Below, one piece after another: positions 5,996 through 11,537 of a DNA stretch of 11,537 bases (positions within the stretch are counted from its first letter, which is position 1; each line of letters opens with the position of its first letter). Under the pieces are notes generated by a model. The model made no database searches. It was not told the DNA's origin and was given only the letters and a program-made list of their open reading frames with translations. The position numbers were made by a program, and so were the translations under genes. Source of the stretch: an uncultured Thalassospira sp. (GTDB taxonomy: Bacteria; Pseudomonadota; Alphaproteobacteria; Rhodospirillales_A; Thalassospiraceae); contig CAMPHD010000068.1 in assembly GCA_946885765.1 (NCBI GenBank), positions 1-11,537 of the forward strand, read 5' to 3'.

Positions 5996-7978
5996 ATGTC
6001 ACATCTTCGTCCGATCAGTCGCACCTTTGTCGGTCGTGTCCTTGCGGGATCGGTTTTGTCCCTGACCGTGGCGCTTGCCAGCGGCACGGCATTGGCCGAC
6101 AGCACGGTATCGCTGCGCATTCTGGAAACCACCGATATCCACACGCATTTGGTCAATTATGATTATTACCGCGACGGCGAGTCTGACACGGTTGGTCTGG
6201 CCAAGGTCGCGACTCTATTGAAGAATGCCCGGGGCGAAGCGGAAAACGTCGTTCTGATCGACAATGGTGACCTGATCCAGGGTAACCCGCTTGGCGATTA
6301 CATGGCCAAGCGACACGGCCTGAAAGAGGGCGAGGTCCACCCGGTTTACAAGGCGATGAACCTGCTGGGCTATGATGCGGCCAATATTGGCAACCATGAA
6401 TTCAACTATGGTCTGGATTTCCTTGGCAAAAGCCTTTCGGGGGCCAAGTTCCCCTATGTCAGTGCCAATGTGTTTGCCGATGACGGTGATAGCGATGCGG
6501 AAAATGACAAGCCGTATTTCCAGCCCTATGTGATCCTTGATCGTGAATTCACCGACAGTGACGGTAAAAAGCACAAGGCCAAGGTTGGTGTGATCGGATT
6601 TGTCCCGCCGCAGATCATGCAGTGGGACAAGGCCAATCTCGAAGGCAATGTCGTGACCAAAGACATCGTCGACATGGCCAAAAAATACGTGCCCGAAATG
6701 CGCGAAAAGGGTGCGGATATCGTGATTGCGGTGCCGCATTCCGGCCTGTCGACACTGGCGCGTGAAGGCATGGAAGAAAACGCGACCTTTTACCTGAGTG
6801 AGGTCGAGGGCATCGATGCCATCCTGTTTGGTCATGCCCATACGGTTTTTCCGTCCGATACCTATGCCGATATTGACGGGGTCGACCTTTCAAAAGGTAC
6901 GATCAATGGTGTGGCCGCCGTGATGCCGGGTTTTTGGGGCAGCCATCTTGGCGTGATTGATCTAACACTTTCGGTCAATGATGCCGGGGAATGGAAGGTG
7001 ACGGACAGCCTTTCGGAAGCACGCCCGATCTATCACCGCGAAGGGCGCGATATTACACCGCTGGTCGAAGCCGACCAGGAAGTCATTGATGCCGTCAAGG
7101 AAGAGCATGAGGCGACCATTGCCTATATGCGTGAAGGGGTCGGGACGACCGCGTCCTCGATCAACAGCTTCTTTGCGCTGGTGGCCGATGATCCATCGAT
7201 CCAGATCGTGACCAATGCGCAGAAATGGTATCTGGAACGTATCCTGAAGGGATCGGAATATGACGGGATGCCGATCCTGTCGGCTGGCGCGCCCTTCAAG
7301 GCCGGTGGCCGTGGTGGTCCGGAATATTTCACCGATATCCCCGAAGGCAAGATCGCGCTTAAAAACGTTGCTGATCTTTATATCTATCCCAATACGTTGC
7401 GCGCGGTGTTGCTTAACGGTGCGCAGGTGCGGGAATGGCTTGAAATGTCGGCTGTGCAGTTCAATCAGATTGATCCGGGTAGCACGGAAGAGCAGCCGCT
7501 GATCAACGAGACGTTCCCGACCTATAACTTTGATGTCATTGACGGGGTCAATTACCAGATCGATGTGACACAGCCCGCGCGCTATAACGCATCGGGCGAG
7601 GTGGTAAACAAGGATGCACACCGCATTATCAACCTGACCTATGATGGCAAGCCGGTTACCGAGGATCAGGATTTTGTTGTGGCGACCAACAATTACCGCG
7701 CAAGCGGCGGCGGCAATTTCCCGGGGCTGGATGGATCGACCATCATTATCGAAGCCCCGGATGAAAACCGCACGGTTCTCGCGAACTATATCCTAGAGGA
7801 AAAGGAAATCGATCCGAAGGCCGATGGCAATTGGAGCATTGCACCAATCGGTGAGGCATCCAAGGTAACGTTCGTTACCAGCCCCAAGGCATCGTCGGCC
7901 CTGAATGCGCCGGATAATATCAGCTTTGTCGGCGAGGATGAGGAGGGCTTTGCCCAATATGTCCTTCAGTCGAAATAG
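5996..7978 (+). CDS. cpdB: 2',3'-cyclic-nucleotide 2'-phosphodiesterase / 3'-nucleotidase, periplasmic
   Basis: A 660-residue protein close to E. coli CpdB (about 647). Residues 1-34 are a Sec signal peptide (basic start, hydrophobic VLAGSVLSLTVALASG, cleavage after ALA). The metallophosphoesterase domain then shows every two-metal motif: D47 and H49 (TTDIHTH), D92 in DNGDLIQGNP, N133 and H134 in GNHEFN, H248 in VPHSGL, and H280/H282 in FGHAHT. The C-terminal 5'-nucleotidase-type domain carries AGAPFKAGGRGGPEYFTDI and TNNYRASGGGNFPGL for nucleotide binding. The enzyme opens 2',3'-cyclic nucleotides to 3'-nucleotides and then releases phosphate, letting cells use RNA-breakdown products. The open frame extends up to 5882 inside the preceding terminator, so that start is impossible. 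AGGA (5983-5986) lies 9 bases before the ATG at 5996, which gives a clean signal peptide. It is monocistronic between two terminators. Confidence 0.96.
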   Translation: MSHLRPISRTFVGRVLAGSVLSLTVALASGTALADSTVSLRILETTDIHTHLVNYDYYRDGESDTVGLAKVATLLKNARGEAENVVLIDNGDLIQGNPLGDYMAKRHGLKEGEVHPVYKAMNLLGYDAANIGNHEFNYGLDFLGKSLSGAKFPYVSANVFADDGDSDAENDKPYFQPYVILDREFTDSDGKKHKAKVGVIGFVPPQIMQWDKANLEGNVVTKDIVDMAKKYVPEMREKGADIVIAVPHSGLSTLAREGMEENATFYLSEVEGIDAILFGHAHTVFPSDTYADIDGVDLSKGTINGVAAVMPGFWGSHLGVIDLTLSVNDAGEWKVTDSLSEARPIYHREGRDITPLVEADQEVIDAVKEEHEATIAYMREGVGTTASSINSFFALVADDPSIQIVTNAQKWYLERILKGSEYDGMPILSAGAPFKAGGRGGPEYFTDIPEGKIALKNVADLYIYPNTLRAVLLNGAQVREWLEMSAVQFNQIDPGSTEEQPLINETFPTYNFDVIDGVNYQIDVTQPARYNASGEVVNKDAHRIINLTYDGKPVTEDQDFVVATNNYRASGGGNFPGLDGSTIIIEAPDENRTVLANYILEEKEIDPKADGNWSIAPIGEASKVTFVTSPKASSALNAPDNISFVGEDEEGFAQYVLQSK

Positions 7979-7997
7979 GATTGCCTGATCACAAAAG

Positions 7998-8030
7998 AAA
8001 AAGCCGCCCATCGAAAGAGGGCGGCTTTTT
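7998..8030. terminator. Bidirectional terminator between cpdB and gcrA
   Basis: AAAAAGCCGCCC (7998-8009) pairs perfectly with GGGCGGCTTTTT (8019-8030). The loop can fold further into a GAAA tetraloop closed by two pairs (8011-8018) with a single bulged A. The A-run and T-run on opposite arms allow termination in both directions, fitting its position between convergent genes, 19 bases after the cpdB stop. Confidence 0.92.
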
Positions 8031-8043
8031 CATTCGGTGTTTA

Positions 8044-8064
8044 CTGACCGGTCAGGCCGACCGG
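8044..8064. repeat. Overlapping palindromes after the gcrA stop
   Basis: CTGACCGGTCAG (8044-8055) is a perfect 12-base palindrome. CCGGTC (8048-8053) also pairs with GACCGG (8059-8064) around a 5-base loop, giving a GC-rich hairpin 9 bases beyond the gcrA stop on its transcript and before the shared terminator. Confidence 0.4.
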
Positions 8065-8073
8065 CGGAAATCT

Positions 8074-8514
8074 TTATTTTTTGGCGCCGTGCGACATATG
8101 CGGCGCATTCGGGCGGCCCGGAACGTTCCGCGGACCATCTTCGCGCGGGTTTTTGCCGTTCAGATAGGCGGCTGCGCAGTGCTCGTCACAATAGGGTTTG
8201 CTTGGCACCGATTTTTTGCCGCAGAAATGGAAATCTTCATCGCCCGGATCGCCGAATGGCCAACGGCACATGCCCGCACCCAGATCAAAGATGCTGATGC
8301 CTTTGCTCTGTACTTTCGGGGCCGGTGCCTTTTTCGGCTCGCTCTCTTCGGCGCGGCGCTGGATCGGGGAGGGGCGCTTGGGCAGGCCAAGACGGTGTGC
8401 CTTGCCGACAACGGCGTTTTTGCCAACACCCAGTTCTTCACCGATGCGTGCTGTGGTCCAGCCCTGATTCCAGAGCGAGGTCAGCAATTCAATCTTTTCC
8501 GGCGTCCAGCTCAT
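8074..8514 (-). CDS. gcrA: Cell-cycle regulator GcrA
   Basis: A 146-residue GcrA homologue (Caulobacter GcrA is about 173). The N-terminal DNA-binding helix-turn-helix is clear: MSWTPEKIELLTSLWNQGW, then TTARIGEELGVGKNAVVGKAHRLGL (residues about 1-44). A basic, proline-rich linker (about 45-75) follows. The C-terminal sigma-interacting domain has the signature MCRWPFGDPGDEDFHFCG and KPYCDEHCAAAY, with paired cysteines. In Caulobacter GcrA binds sigma-70 domain 2 and activates promoters carrying CcrM-methylated GANTC sites, linking replication to cell-cycle gene expression. That role is inferred here. The ATG at 8512-8514 gives the expected MSWT start although its ribosome site is weak (GGAA about 12 bases upstream). 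It is convergent with cpdB and divergent from the NnrU gene; a GATTC lies inside the coding region at 8466-8470. Confidence 0.96.
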   Translation of the reverse strand: MSWTPEKIELLTSLWNQGWTTARIGEELGVGKNAVVGKAHRLGLPKRPSPIQRRAEESEPKKAPAPKVQSKGISIFDLGAGMCRWPFGDPGDEDFHFCGKKSVPSKPYCDEHCAAAYLNGKNPREDGPRNVPGRPNAPHMSHGAKK

Positions 8515-8591
8515 TTCGAGTATATTCCGTGTTTCTTTGTCTGCCCGGTGGAAAATCCATAGGCAGGTGCTTATTGTCCGAAGTCAAACAG

Positions 8592-8607
8592 GGATACAGA
8601 CGTATCC
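8592..8607. repeat. Dyad GGATAC-N4-GTATCC upstream of gcrA
   Basis: Perfect 6-bp inverted arms (8592-8597 and 8602-8607) around AGAC, in the 224-base region between the divergent gcrA and NnrU-family genes, about 78 bases above the gcrA start. It has the size and symmetry of a dimeric-regulator operator. No known regulator is recognised. Confidence 0.4.
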
Positions 8608-8690
8608 GCTAATATCACGCGGCGCAAGGGTCTTGGCCATTCTGGACCAATCGGAGCCAGTGTGGCGACCGGTTTGCTGCACGCGGAAAG

Positions 8691-8705
8691 ATGCGCAATT
8701 TGCAT
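8691..8705. repeat. Imperfect 15-base palindrome upstream of the NnrU gene
   Basis: ATGCGCAATTTGCAT has matching outer ATGC/GCAT arms and an inner A-T pair, with two mismatched pairs. It lies 34 bases above the TTG start of the NnrU-family gene. FNR/NnrR-type sites (TTG...CAA dyads) were considered; this does not fit them well. Confidence 0.25.
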
Positions 8706-8724
8706 GACAGCGCGTCAATGTAAA

Positions 8725-8730
8725 GGGGAG
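8725..8730 (+). promoter_or_regulatory. Ribosome binding site deciding a TTG start
   Basis: GGGGAG (8725-8730), preceded by AAA, lies 8 bases before TTG 8739-8741. The nearby ATG at 8744 is out of frame and the first in-frame ATG is eleven codons further on, so the TTG start is supported. Confidence 0.75.
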
Positions 8731-8738
8731 ATCGTCAT

Positions 8739-9401
8739 TTGACATGGTTTTTCGTTTCGGTCGTGGCGTTTATGTTGGGGCATATCGTGCCCGGTCTTTT
8801 GCGCGGTGCGATCACGGCACGGATCGGTCATGTTGCTTATGTCGTAACGTTCTCGATCACGTCGCTGTTCCTGCTGGGGTGGGTGATTTATGAAGTGCAG
8901 CACGCAGACTTCATTACGCTGTGGCCCTACGAAATCTGGCAAAATCACGTGACGCTGACACTTATGCTGCCCGCCTGTATTTTGTGGGCAGCGGCAATTA
9001 TTCAACCCTGCCCGCTGTCAATCGGACGAAAAAAGGGCTTTGATCTGACGCATCCCGGGATCAACCGGCTTACGCGCCATCCGTTGCTTTTGGGCATGAT
9101 GTTATGGGGGCTTGGTCATATTGTGCCCAATGGCGATCTGGTGGCGTTCATGTTCTTTGGCGGGGCGACGGTTTTTGCCATTGCGGGGTTCTGGCGAATG
9201 GAAAAAATTCGCGCCCGGCATATGGACGATGCGGAATATAAGGCAATCCTTGACGGGACTCGGCGGTTTGACCTGACGGGAATTGCCAAGGGGGCGTTTG
9301 GCTGGCGCGATATCGTGTTGGGGATCGGACTTTATATCGTGATCCTGTGGGCGCATCCCCATGTGATCGGAGTTGATCCACTGGCGGCAATTGGCGGCTG
9401 A
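8739..9401 (+). CDS. NnrU-family integral membrane protein
   Basis: A 220-residue protein with about six hydrophobic segments, roughly residues 3-22, 30-50, 68-88, 112-130, 133-150 and 188-206. The family signature GINRLTRHPLLLGMMLWGLGHIVPNGD (from about residue 107; H114 and H127) is very clear, with further conserved histidines near the start (GHIVP, GHVAY). NnrU was found in Rhodobacter as a gene needed for nitric-oxide/nitrite reductase activity. The family is related to the plant 15-cis-zeta-carotene isomerase Z-ISO, a haem b membrane protein, so histidine-ligated haem is plausible but unproven here. No denitrification gene is visible nearby, so its role is open. Translation starts at TTG with a good ribosome site. 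The upstream neighbour is divergent gcrA. Confidence 0.9.
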   Translation: MTWFFVSVVAFMLGHIVPGLLRGAITARIGHVAYVVTFSITSLFLLGWVIYEVQHADFITLWPYEIWQNHVTLTLMLPACILWAAAIIQPCPLSIGRKKGFDLTHPGINRLTRHPLLLGMMLWGLGHIVPNGDLVAFMFFGGATVFAIAGFWRMEKIRARHMDDAEYKAILDGTRRFDLTGIAKGAFGWRDIVLGIGLYIVILWAHPHVIGVDPLAAIGG

Positions 9402-9409
9402 AGAACGGG

Positions 9410-9459
9410 TTGTCGGTATGTTGCGGTTACGAGGATTCATGCGGGAAACCTCGCGACAA
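9410..9459. repeat. Two stacked inverted repeats upstream of the B12-domain-like gene
   Basis: TTGTCG (9410-9415) pairs with CGACAA (9454-9459), and CGAGG (9430-9434) pairs with CCTCG (9449-9453); the right-hand arms are directly adjacent. A single GANTC site (GATTC, 9434-9438) lies within it. It begins 8 bases after the NnrU-family stop codon and upstream of the candidate promoter at 9463. Confidence 0.3.
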
Positions 9460-9462
9460 TGC

Positions 9463-9491
9463 TTGAAGTTCTATGGTTTCATTGGGATACT
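9463..9491 (+). promoter_or_regulatory. Candidate promoter for the B12-domain-like gene
   Basis: TTGAAG (9463-9468) and GATACT (9486-9491) have 17-base spacing, each matching consensus at 4 of 6 positions. Initiation near 9498 would leave a leader of about 39 bases to the ATG at 9537. Confidence 0.35.
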
Positions 9492-9536
9492 GGTCGCCAA
9501 ATGTCCGCCCCGGACAGGTTATTTCTGTGAGGTGTT

Positions 9537-9998
9537 ATGACGTCTCCTGAACTTGCGACCCATCTTGCCCGTTTTGCCGAAATGGAAGGCCGCCATCCCA
9601 GATTGCTGCTGGCGACCGCATCATCGGTGGAAGAAACCCATCACAAGCATGTGGCGACCCTGTTTGCCGATGGCGGGTTTGATGTCGATATCGCGCCGAA
9701 AAATTCCGATGCGCAATCGATTGCCCGTCAGGCGGTGGATTGCGATGCCGATATTCTGGTCCTGGTCCGGCTGTCGATGACAGCAGAAGACCGGGTTGGT
9801 GTGGCCGATGTCATTTCGTCGCTGGCTGCCCTTGATGCGGAATATATCAAGTTCGGGATTGTCGGAAAAACCGATGATCCGGCGCGTGACAATGTCGATT
9901 TCGTCTTTGATCTTGAACATCTCGGAACGGATGATTGCGAGGCGCTGGTCGGTTACATCCTCGAGATTGAAGAAGACCGCGTTGCGCAACATATATAA
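9537..9998 (+). CDS. Stand-alone degenerate B12-binding-domain-like protein
   Basis: A 153-residue soluble protein. Residues about 18-100 closely follow the cobalamin-binding domain of methylmalonyl-CoA mutase: GRHPRLLLA (18-26), VATLFADGGFDVDIAP (39-54), then ARQAV followed by DADILVLVRLS. In the true domain the first strand is followed by DxHxxG, whose His binds cobalt. Here the aligned stretch is S30-V-E-E-T-H35, so Asp, His and Gly are all missing, and the later GG motif is G-I-V-G. It should keep the Rossmann-like fold but not bind cobalamin in the usual base-off way. The C-terminal part (about 100-153) is acidic and unassigned. The ATG at 9537 has GAGG (9529-9532) 4 bases upstream. An unknown helical protein follows on the same strand. 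Function unknown; a regulatory or scaffolding partner of an acyl-CoA mutase is only a guess. Confidence 0.75.
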   Translation: MTSPELATHLARFAEMEGRHPRLLLATASSVEETHHKHVATLFADGGFDVDIAPKNSDAQSIARQAVDCDADILVLVRLSMTAEDRVGVADVISSLAALDAEYIKFGIVGKTDDPARDNVDFVFDLEHLGTDDCEALVGYILEIEEDRVAQHI

Positions 9999-10009
9999 AG
10001 CGTCGTGAC

Positions 10010-10028
10010 GTTTCCGGTCACCGGAAGC
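10010..10028. repeat. Small hairpin between the two unknown genes
   Basis: TTCCGG (10012-10017) pairs with CCGGAA (10021-10026) around TCA, extendable by a T-G wobble and a G-C pair. Only a short TTTT (10034-10037) lies a few bases downstream, so it is at best a weak or attenuating terminator between the genes at 9537 and 10104. Confidence 0.35.
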
Positions 10029-10103
10029 AATGATTTTGAAACCCTTTGGGTGCATTATGATTGTCTTGCGATGAAGGCAATAAAACCATAGCGGGAATGA
10101 TTG

Positions 10104-10583
10104 ATGGGAATGCTAAAGGAGACGCTGCTGCGCGTTTTCGTTGGAAAACGTGGACGGGAGGCCCTGAAGGCCTATAGCGATGCGCAATCCCTGCAATTGA
10201 AGGATCCCGATATGGCCGTCCGCACCGCAGCCGAGGCCAAACAGGCCCGCCGGATTGAAGACCGTGCGATGGCCTATCAGGAAAGCGGCATGTCCTTTGA
10301 TGAGGCCCGTGCGCAGGCCTTGGCCGAAACCCTGACAGAACAATCTGATAATCCGCAGGCCGCGATCATCAAAGCGCTGGAAGAAGCCGATGCCAAGATC
10401 GGTAAAAAGAAAAGCCGGATGCCGACCGCAGCTGATGATGCGCGCGCCAAACTGATTTCTGAAGCGCTCAGTGCGATGCGCAACAAGCAGGAAGACCTTG
10501 ACAAGCTTGACCCGGAATTGCGCGCCAAGCTGACCCTGATGGCGGTTGGCGCACTTATGGGCGGCCCGCCGACCAAACAATAA
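10104..10583 (+). CDS. Hypothetical helical, Ala/charge-rich protein
   Basis: A 159-residue protein that I do not recognise. It has no signal peptide or membrane helix. It is rich in Ala, Lys, Glu, Asp, Arg and Gln and is predicted almost wholly helical, with likely coiled-coil or helical-bundle stretches at about residues 16-65 (REALKAYSDAQSLQLKD, AEAKQARRIEDRAMAYQ) and 85-145 (KALEEADAKIGKKK, AKLISEALSAMRNKQEDLDK). The segment SGMSFDEARAQALAE resembles a generic helix-turn-helix of alpha-helical repeats but no domain can be named. The C-terminus (MAVGALMGGPPTKQ) is short and less polar. A TTG at 10101 and an ATG at 10110 also exist; GGGA (10093-10096) sits 7 bases before the ATG at 10104, which I prefer. 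It follows the B12-domain-like gene by 105 bases and is convergent with the Nudix gene 36 bases on. Confidence 0.8.
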   Translation: MGMLKETLLRVFVGKRGREALKAYSDAQSLQLKDPDMAVRTAAEAKQARRIEDRAMAYQESGMSFDEARAQALAETLTEQSDNPQAAIIKALEEADAKIGKKKSRMPTAADDARAKLISEALSAMRNKQEDLDKLDPELRAKLTLMAVGALMGGPPTKQ

Positions 10584-10619
10584 CCGGCGATCTTTGCGCA
10601 TTGACGCGAAACAAATCTT

Positions 10620-11483
10620 CTATCGGAAAATATTGCGATGAAGACCGGTGGTGAGCTGGCAATATTCCGGCTCGTTATCGGCGGTCAGGAAGCCGTGGCG
10701 GATCAGGAAATCGATGATCACCAGCGCGCAGTTGAATTTGAAATCGAAACTTTTGCGTACGATTTCGGCGACTTCGGCCAGCGGAAGCAGTTCGAAACGT
10801 TCGACCTCGCCATCGGCGCATTGCGGCACGAAATCGGCAGGCAATTCCAGATCGTAATTGACCATCACATCGGGTTTGAGCCCCTCGCCGGTTTCATACA
10901 GGTATGACACGGTGCCGACCGGTTTCAGATGCCGGGCAAGGGTTTCGGGAATGGTGGCTTCTTCGGCGCATTCCTTGATCATGTTTTCAAGAAAGCCGAG
11001 CCCGGCGGGCTGACCGCCCGCGACCATGTTATCGAGCATGCCGGGATAGGTCGGCTTGTTTTTGGCGCGGTGGGCAACCCACATATGGATGCCATCGGAT
11101 TGACGGACATAGCCGTTCATATGCACGCCCCAGGACCGGAACCCGAAATAGGGCATGGCGGACCGATCCAACTGACACAGGGGATCGTGCCCCAGTGTCG
11201 GGCGAATATCGAACCGTTCGCCATGCAGGCGACGGATGATGCCCTGATCACAAAGCGTCCTAGCCGCAGTATCGAGCGAACGGTTGCGATCATCAAGGGT
11301 TACGATATGTGGCGCAAAGCAAAACTCGCCATTTTCATCGCGGACAAAGTCCGGACCGAGCGCGGACAGGGCGGTGGCAAAGTCCGGACGCAAGGCGCCC
11401 AGCGACATTCCATCAATGCGGAATGGCACATAGCGTGATGGATTGGCGTTGTTGCAGGCTTTGATATGGTCAAGATAGGTCAA
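10620..11483 (-). CDS. DUF4743 + Nudix hydrolase (NUDT24/Tnr3-like)
   Basis: A 287-residue two-domain protein. Residues about 1-115 match the DUF4743 region found before the Nudix domain in fungal Tnr3 thiamine-pyrophosphokinase fusions and plant Nudix 20/24 enzymes. Residues about 116-270 are the Nudix domain: FGFRSWGVHMNGYV, HRAKNKPTYPGMLDNMVAGG and the Nudix box at 156-178. In G-x5-E-x7-R-E-U-x-E-E-x-G-U terms, the first E is L162, R is K170 and the last G is T177, while metal-binding E171, E174 and E175 are kept. Leu/Ile and Lys at the first two positions are, as I recall, usual in this subfamily; Thr for Gly is less so. Fungal/plant relatives hydrolyse damaged thiamine diphosphates, so a house-cleaning role is plausible, not shown. 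Translation starts at TTG (complement of 11481-11483) with GGAG 6 bases before it; the first in-frame ATG is at residue 26. Confidence 0.9.
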   Translation of the reverse strand: MTYLDHIKACNNANPSRYVPFRIDGMSLGALRPDFATALSALGPDFVRDENGEFCFAPHIVTLDDRNRSLDTAARTLCDQGIIRRLHGERFDIRPTLGHDPLCQLDRSAMPYFGFRSWGVHMNGYVRQSDGIHMWVAHRAKNKPTYPGMLDNMVAGGQPAGLGFLENMIKECAEEATIPETLARHLKPVGTVSYLYETGEGLKPDVMVNYDLELPADFVPQCADGEVERFELLPLAEVAEIVRKSFDFKFNCALVIIDFLIRHGFLTADNEPEYCQLTTGLHRNIFR

Positions 11484-11489
11484 GGTCGG

Positions 11490-11493
11490 CTCC
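11490..11493 (-). promoter_or_regulatory. Ribosome binding site deciding the Nudix TTG start
   Basis: The minus strand reads GGAG here, 6 bases before TTG 11483. The next in-frame ATG would remove 25 residues of the conserved DUF4743 start, so the TTG is preferred. Confidence 0.7.
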
Positions 11494-11501
11494 GTCGGTT
11501 G

Positions 11502-11537
11502 GGGCGCGCTGCAACACGATCATTTTGCAGCGCGCCC
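11502..11537. repeat. 13-bp stem palindrome at the window edge
   Basis: GGGCGCGCTGCAA (11502-11514) pairs perfectly with TTGCAGCGCGCCC (11525-11537) around a 10-base loop. G11501 could add a pair beyond the window. Its base is only 8 bases from the Nudix ribosome site. On the minus strand no T-run follows, so it does not look like a terminator in that direction. The plus-strand flank is outside the window, so termination of a plus-strand transcript or a bidirectional element cannot be judged. Confidence 0.6.

Noticed and set aside
6215..7621. Two open frames of about 210-220 codons opposite cpdB
   Set aside because: The sense strand encodes all CpdB motifs; the antisense products show no recognisable family.
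8680..8725. FNR/NnrR-type site upstream of the NnrU gene
   Set aside because: TTG and CAA half-sites occur, but not at the spacing of a TTG-N8-CAA dyad; the 15-base palindrome has different arms.
9402..9536. Cobalamin riboswitch before the B12-domain-like gene
   Set aside because: No B12-box-like conserved core is visible and the region is too short for the full aptamer; the protein also lacks the cobalamin ligand motif.
9418..9540. 40-codon open frame overlapping the start of the 9537 gene by ATGA
   Set aside because: Not called as a gene: no convincing ribosome site at 9418, spacing too short for the internal ATG at 9439, and many codons (TTA, CGA, ATA, TGT) unlike neighbouring genes.
10005..10091. 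In-frame continuation of the 9537 gene after its TAA, open for about 29 further codons from a GTG
   Set aside because: Short enough to be chance, no ribosome site, and it contains the small hairpin. No evidence for readthrough.
10929..11438. 169-codon plus-strand open frame opposite the Nudix gene
   Set aside because: Shadow of the conserved DUF4743/Nudix frame, with no ribosome site or family pattern.

Overview
The window looks like chromosomal DNA of a free-living alphaproteobacterium. The clearest marker is gcrA, the cell-cycle regulator found essentially only in that class. Moderate-to-high GC, AGGA/GGAG ribosome sites and the mix of DMT, MFS, GFA and NnrU proteins fit marine Rhodospirillales such as Thalassospira. 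The genus is an inference from general resemblance, not a database match. There is no mobile element, CRISPR array, tRNA or rRNA. Genes are closely packed and no gap between genes exceeds 225 bases.

Layout, left to right. (1) 2-2044, plus strand: the 3' part of a class III CoA-transferase resembling the succinyl-CoA:glutarate type, then a ketopantoate-reductase-family protein. (2) 2071-4403, minus strand: read from 4403 leftward, an AraC-type regulator with an N-terminal cupin, a GFA-family zinc protein 14 bases after it, a candidate 40-residue small ORF overlapping the GFA 3' end, and a DMT-family transporter. (3) 4542-5828, plus: an MFS transporter divergent from the AraC gene. The 138-base intergenic region holds a good promoter candidate bracketed by an 8-bp inverted repeat. 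(4) 5996-7978, plus: a secreted CpdB-type 2',3'-cyclic-nucleotide phosphodiesterase/3'-nucleotidase, with a strong intrinsic terminator before and after it. (5) 8074-8514, minus: gcrA, sharing the second terminator. (6) 8739-10583, plus: an NnrU-family membrane protein with a TTG start, a small protein resembling the cobalamin-binding domain of methylmalonyl-CoA mutase but without the cobalt-ligand motif, and an unrecognised helical protein. (7) 10620-11483, minus: a DUF4743/Nudix hydrolase with a TTG start, and a 13-bp stem palindrome running into the window edge.

Most genes are ordinary housekeeping or catabolic genes. The parts most worth a second look are the AraC-GFA-small ORF / MFS module (possibly a small-molecule or aldehyde response and efflux unit), the pseudo-B12-binding protein followed by an unknown helical protein, and the overlooked small ORF at 3132-3254. 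Several starts differ from the longest open frame because a Shine-Dalgarno sequence lies inside it (GFA, MFS, CpdB). No clearly new multi-gene system is proven by the sequence alone.
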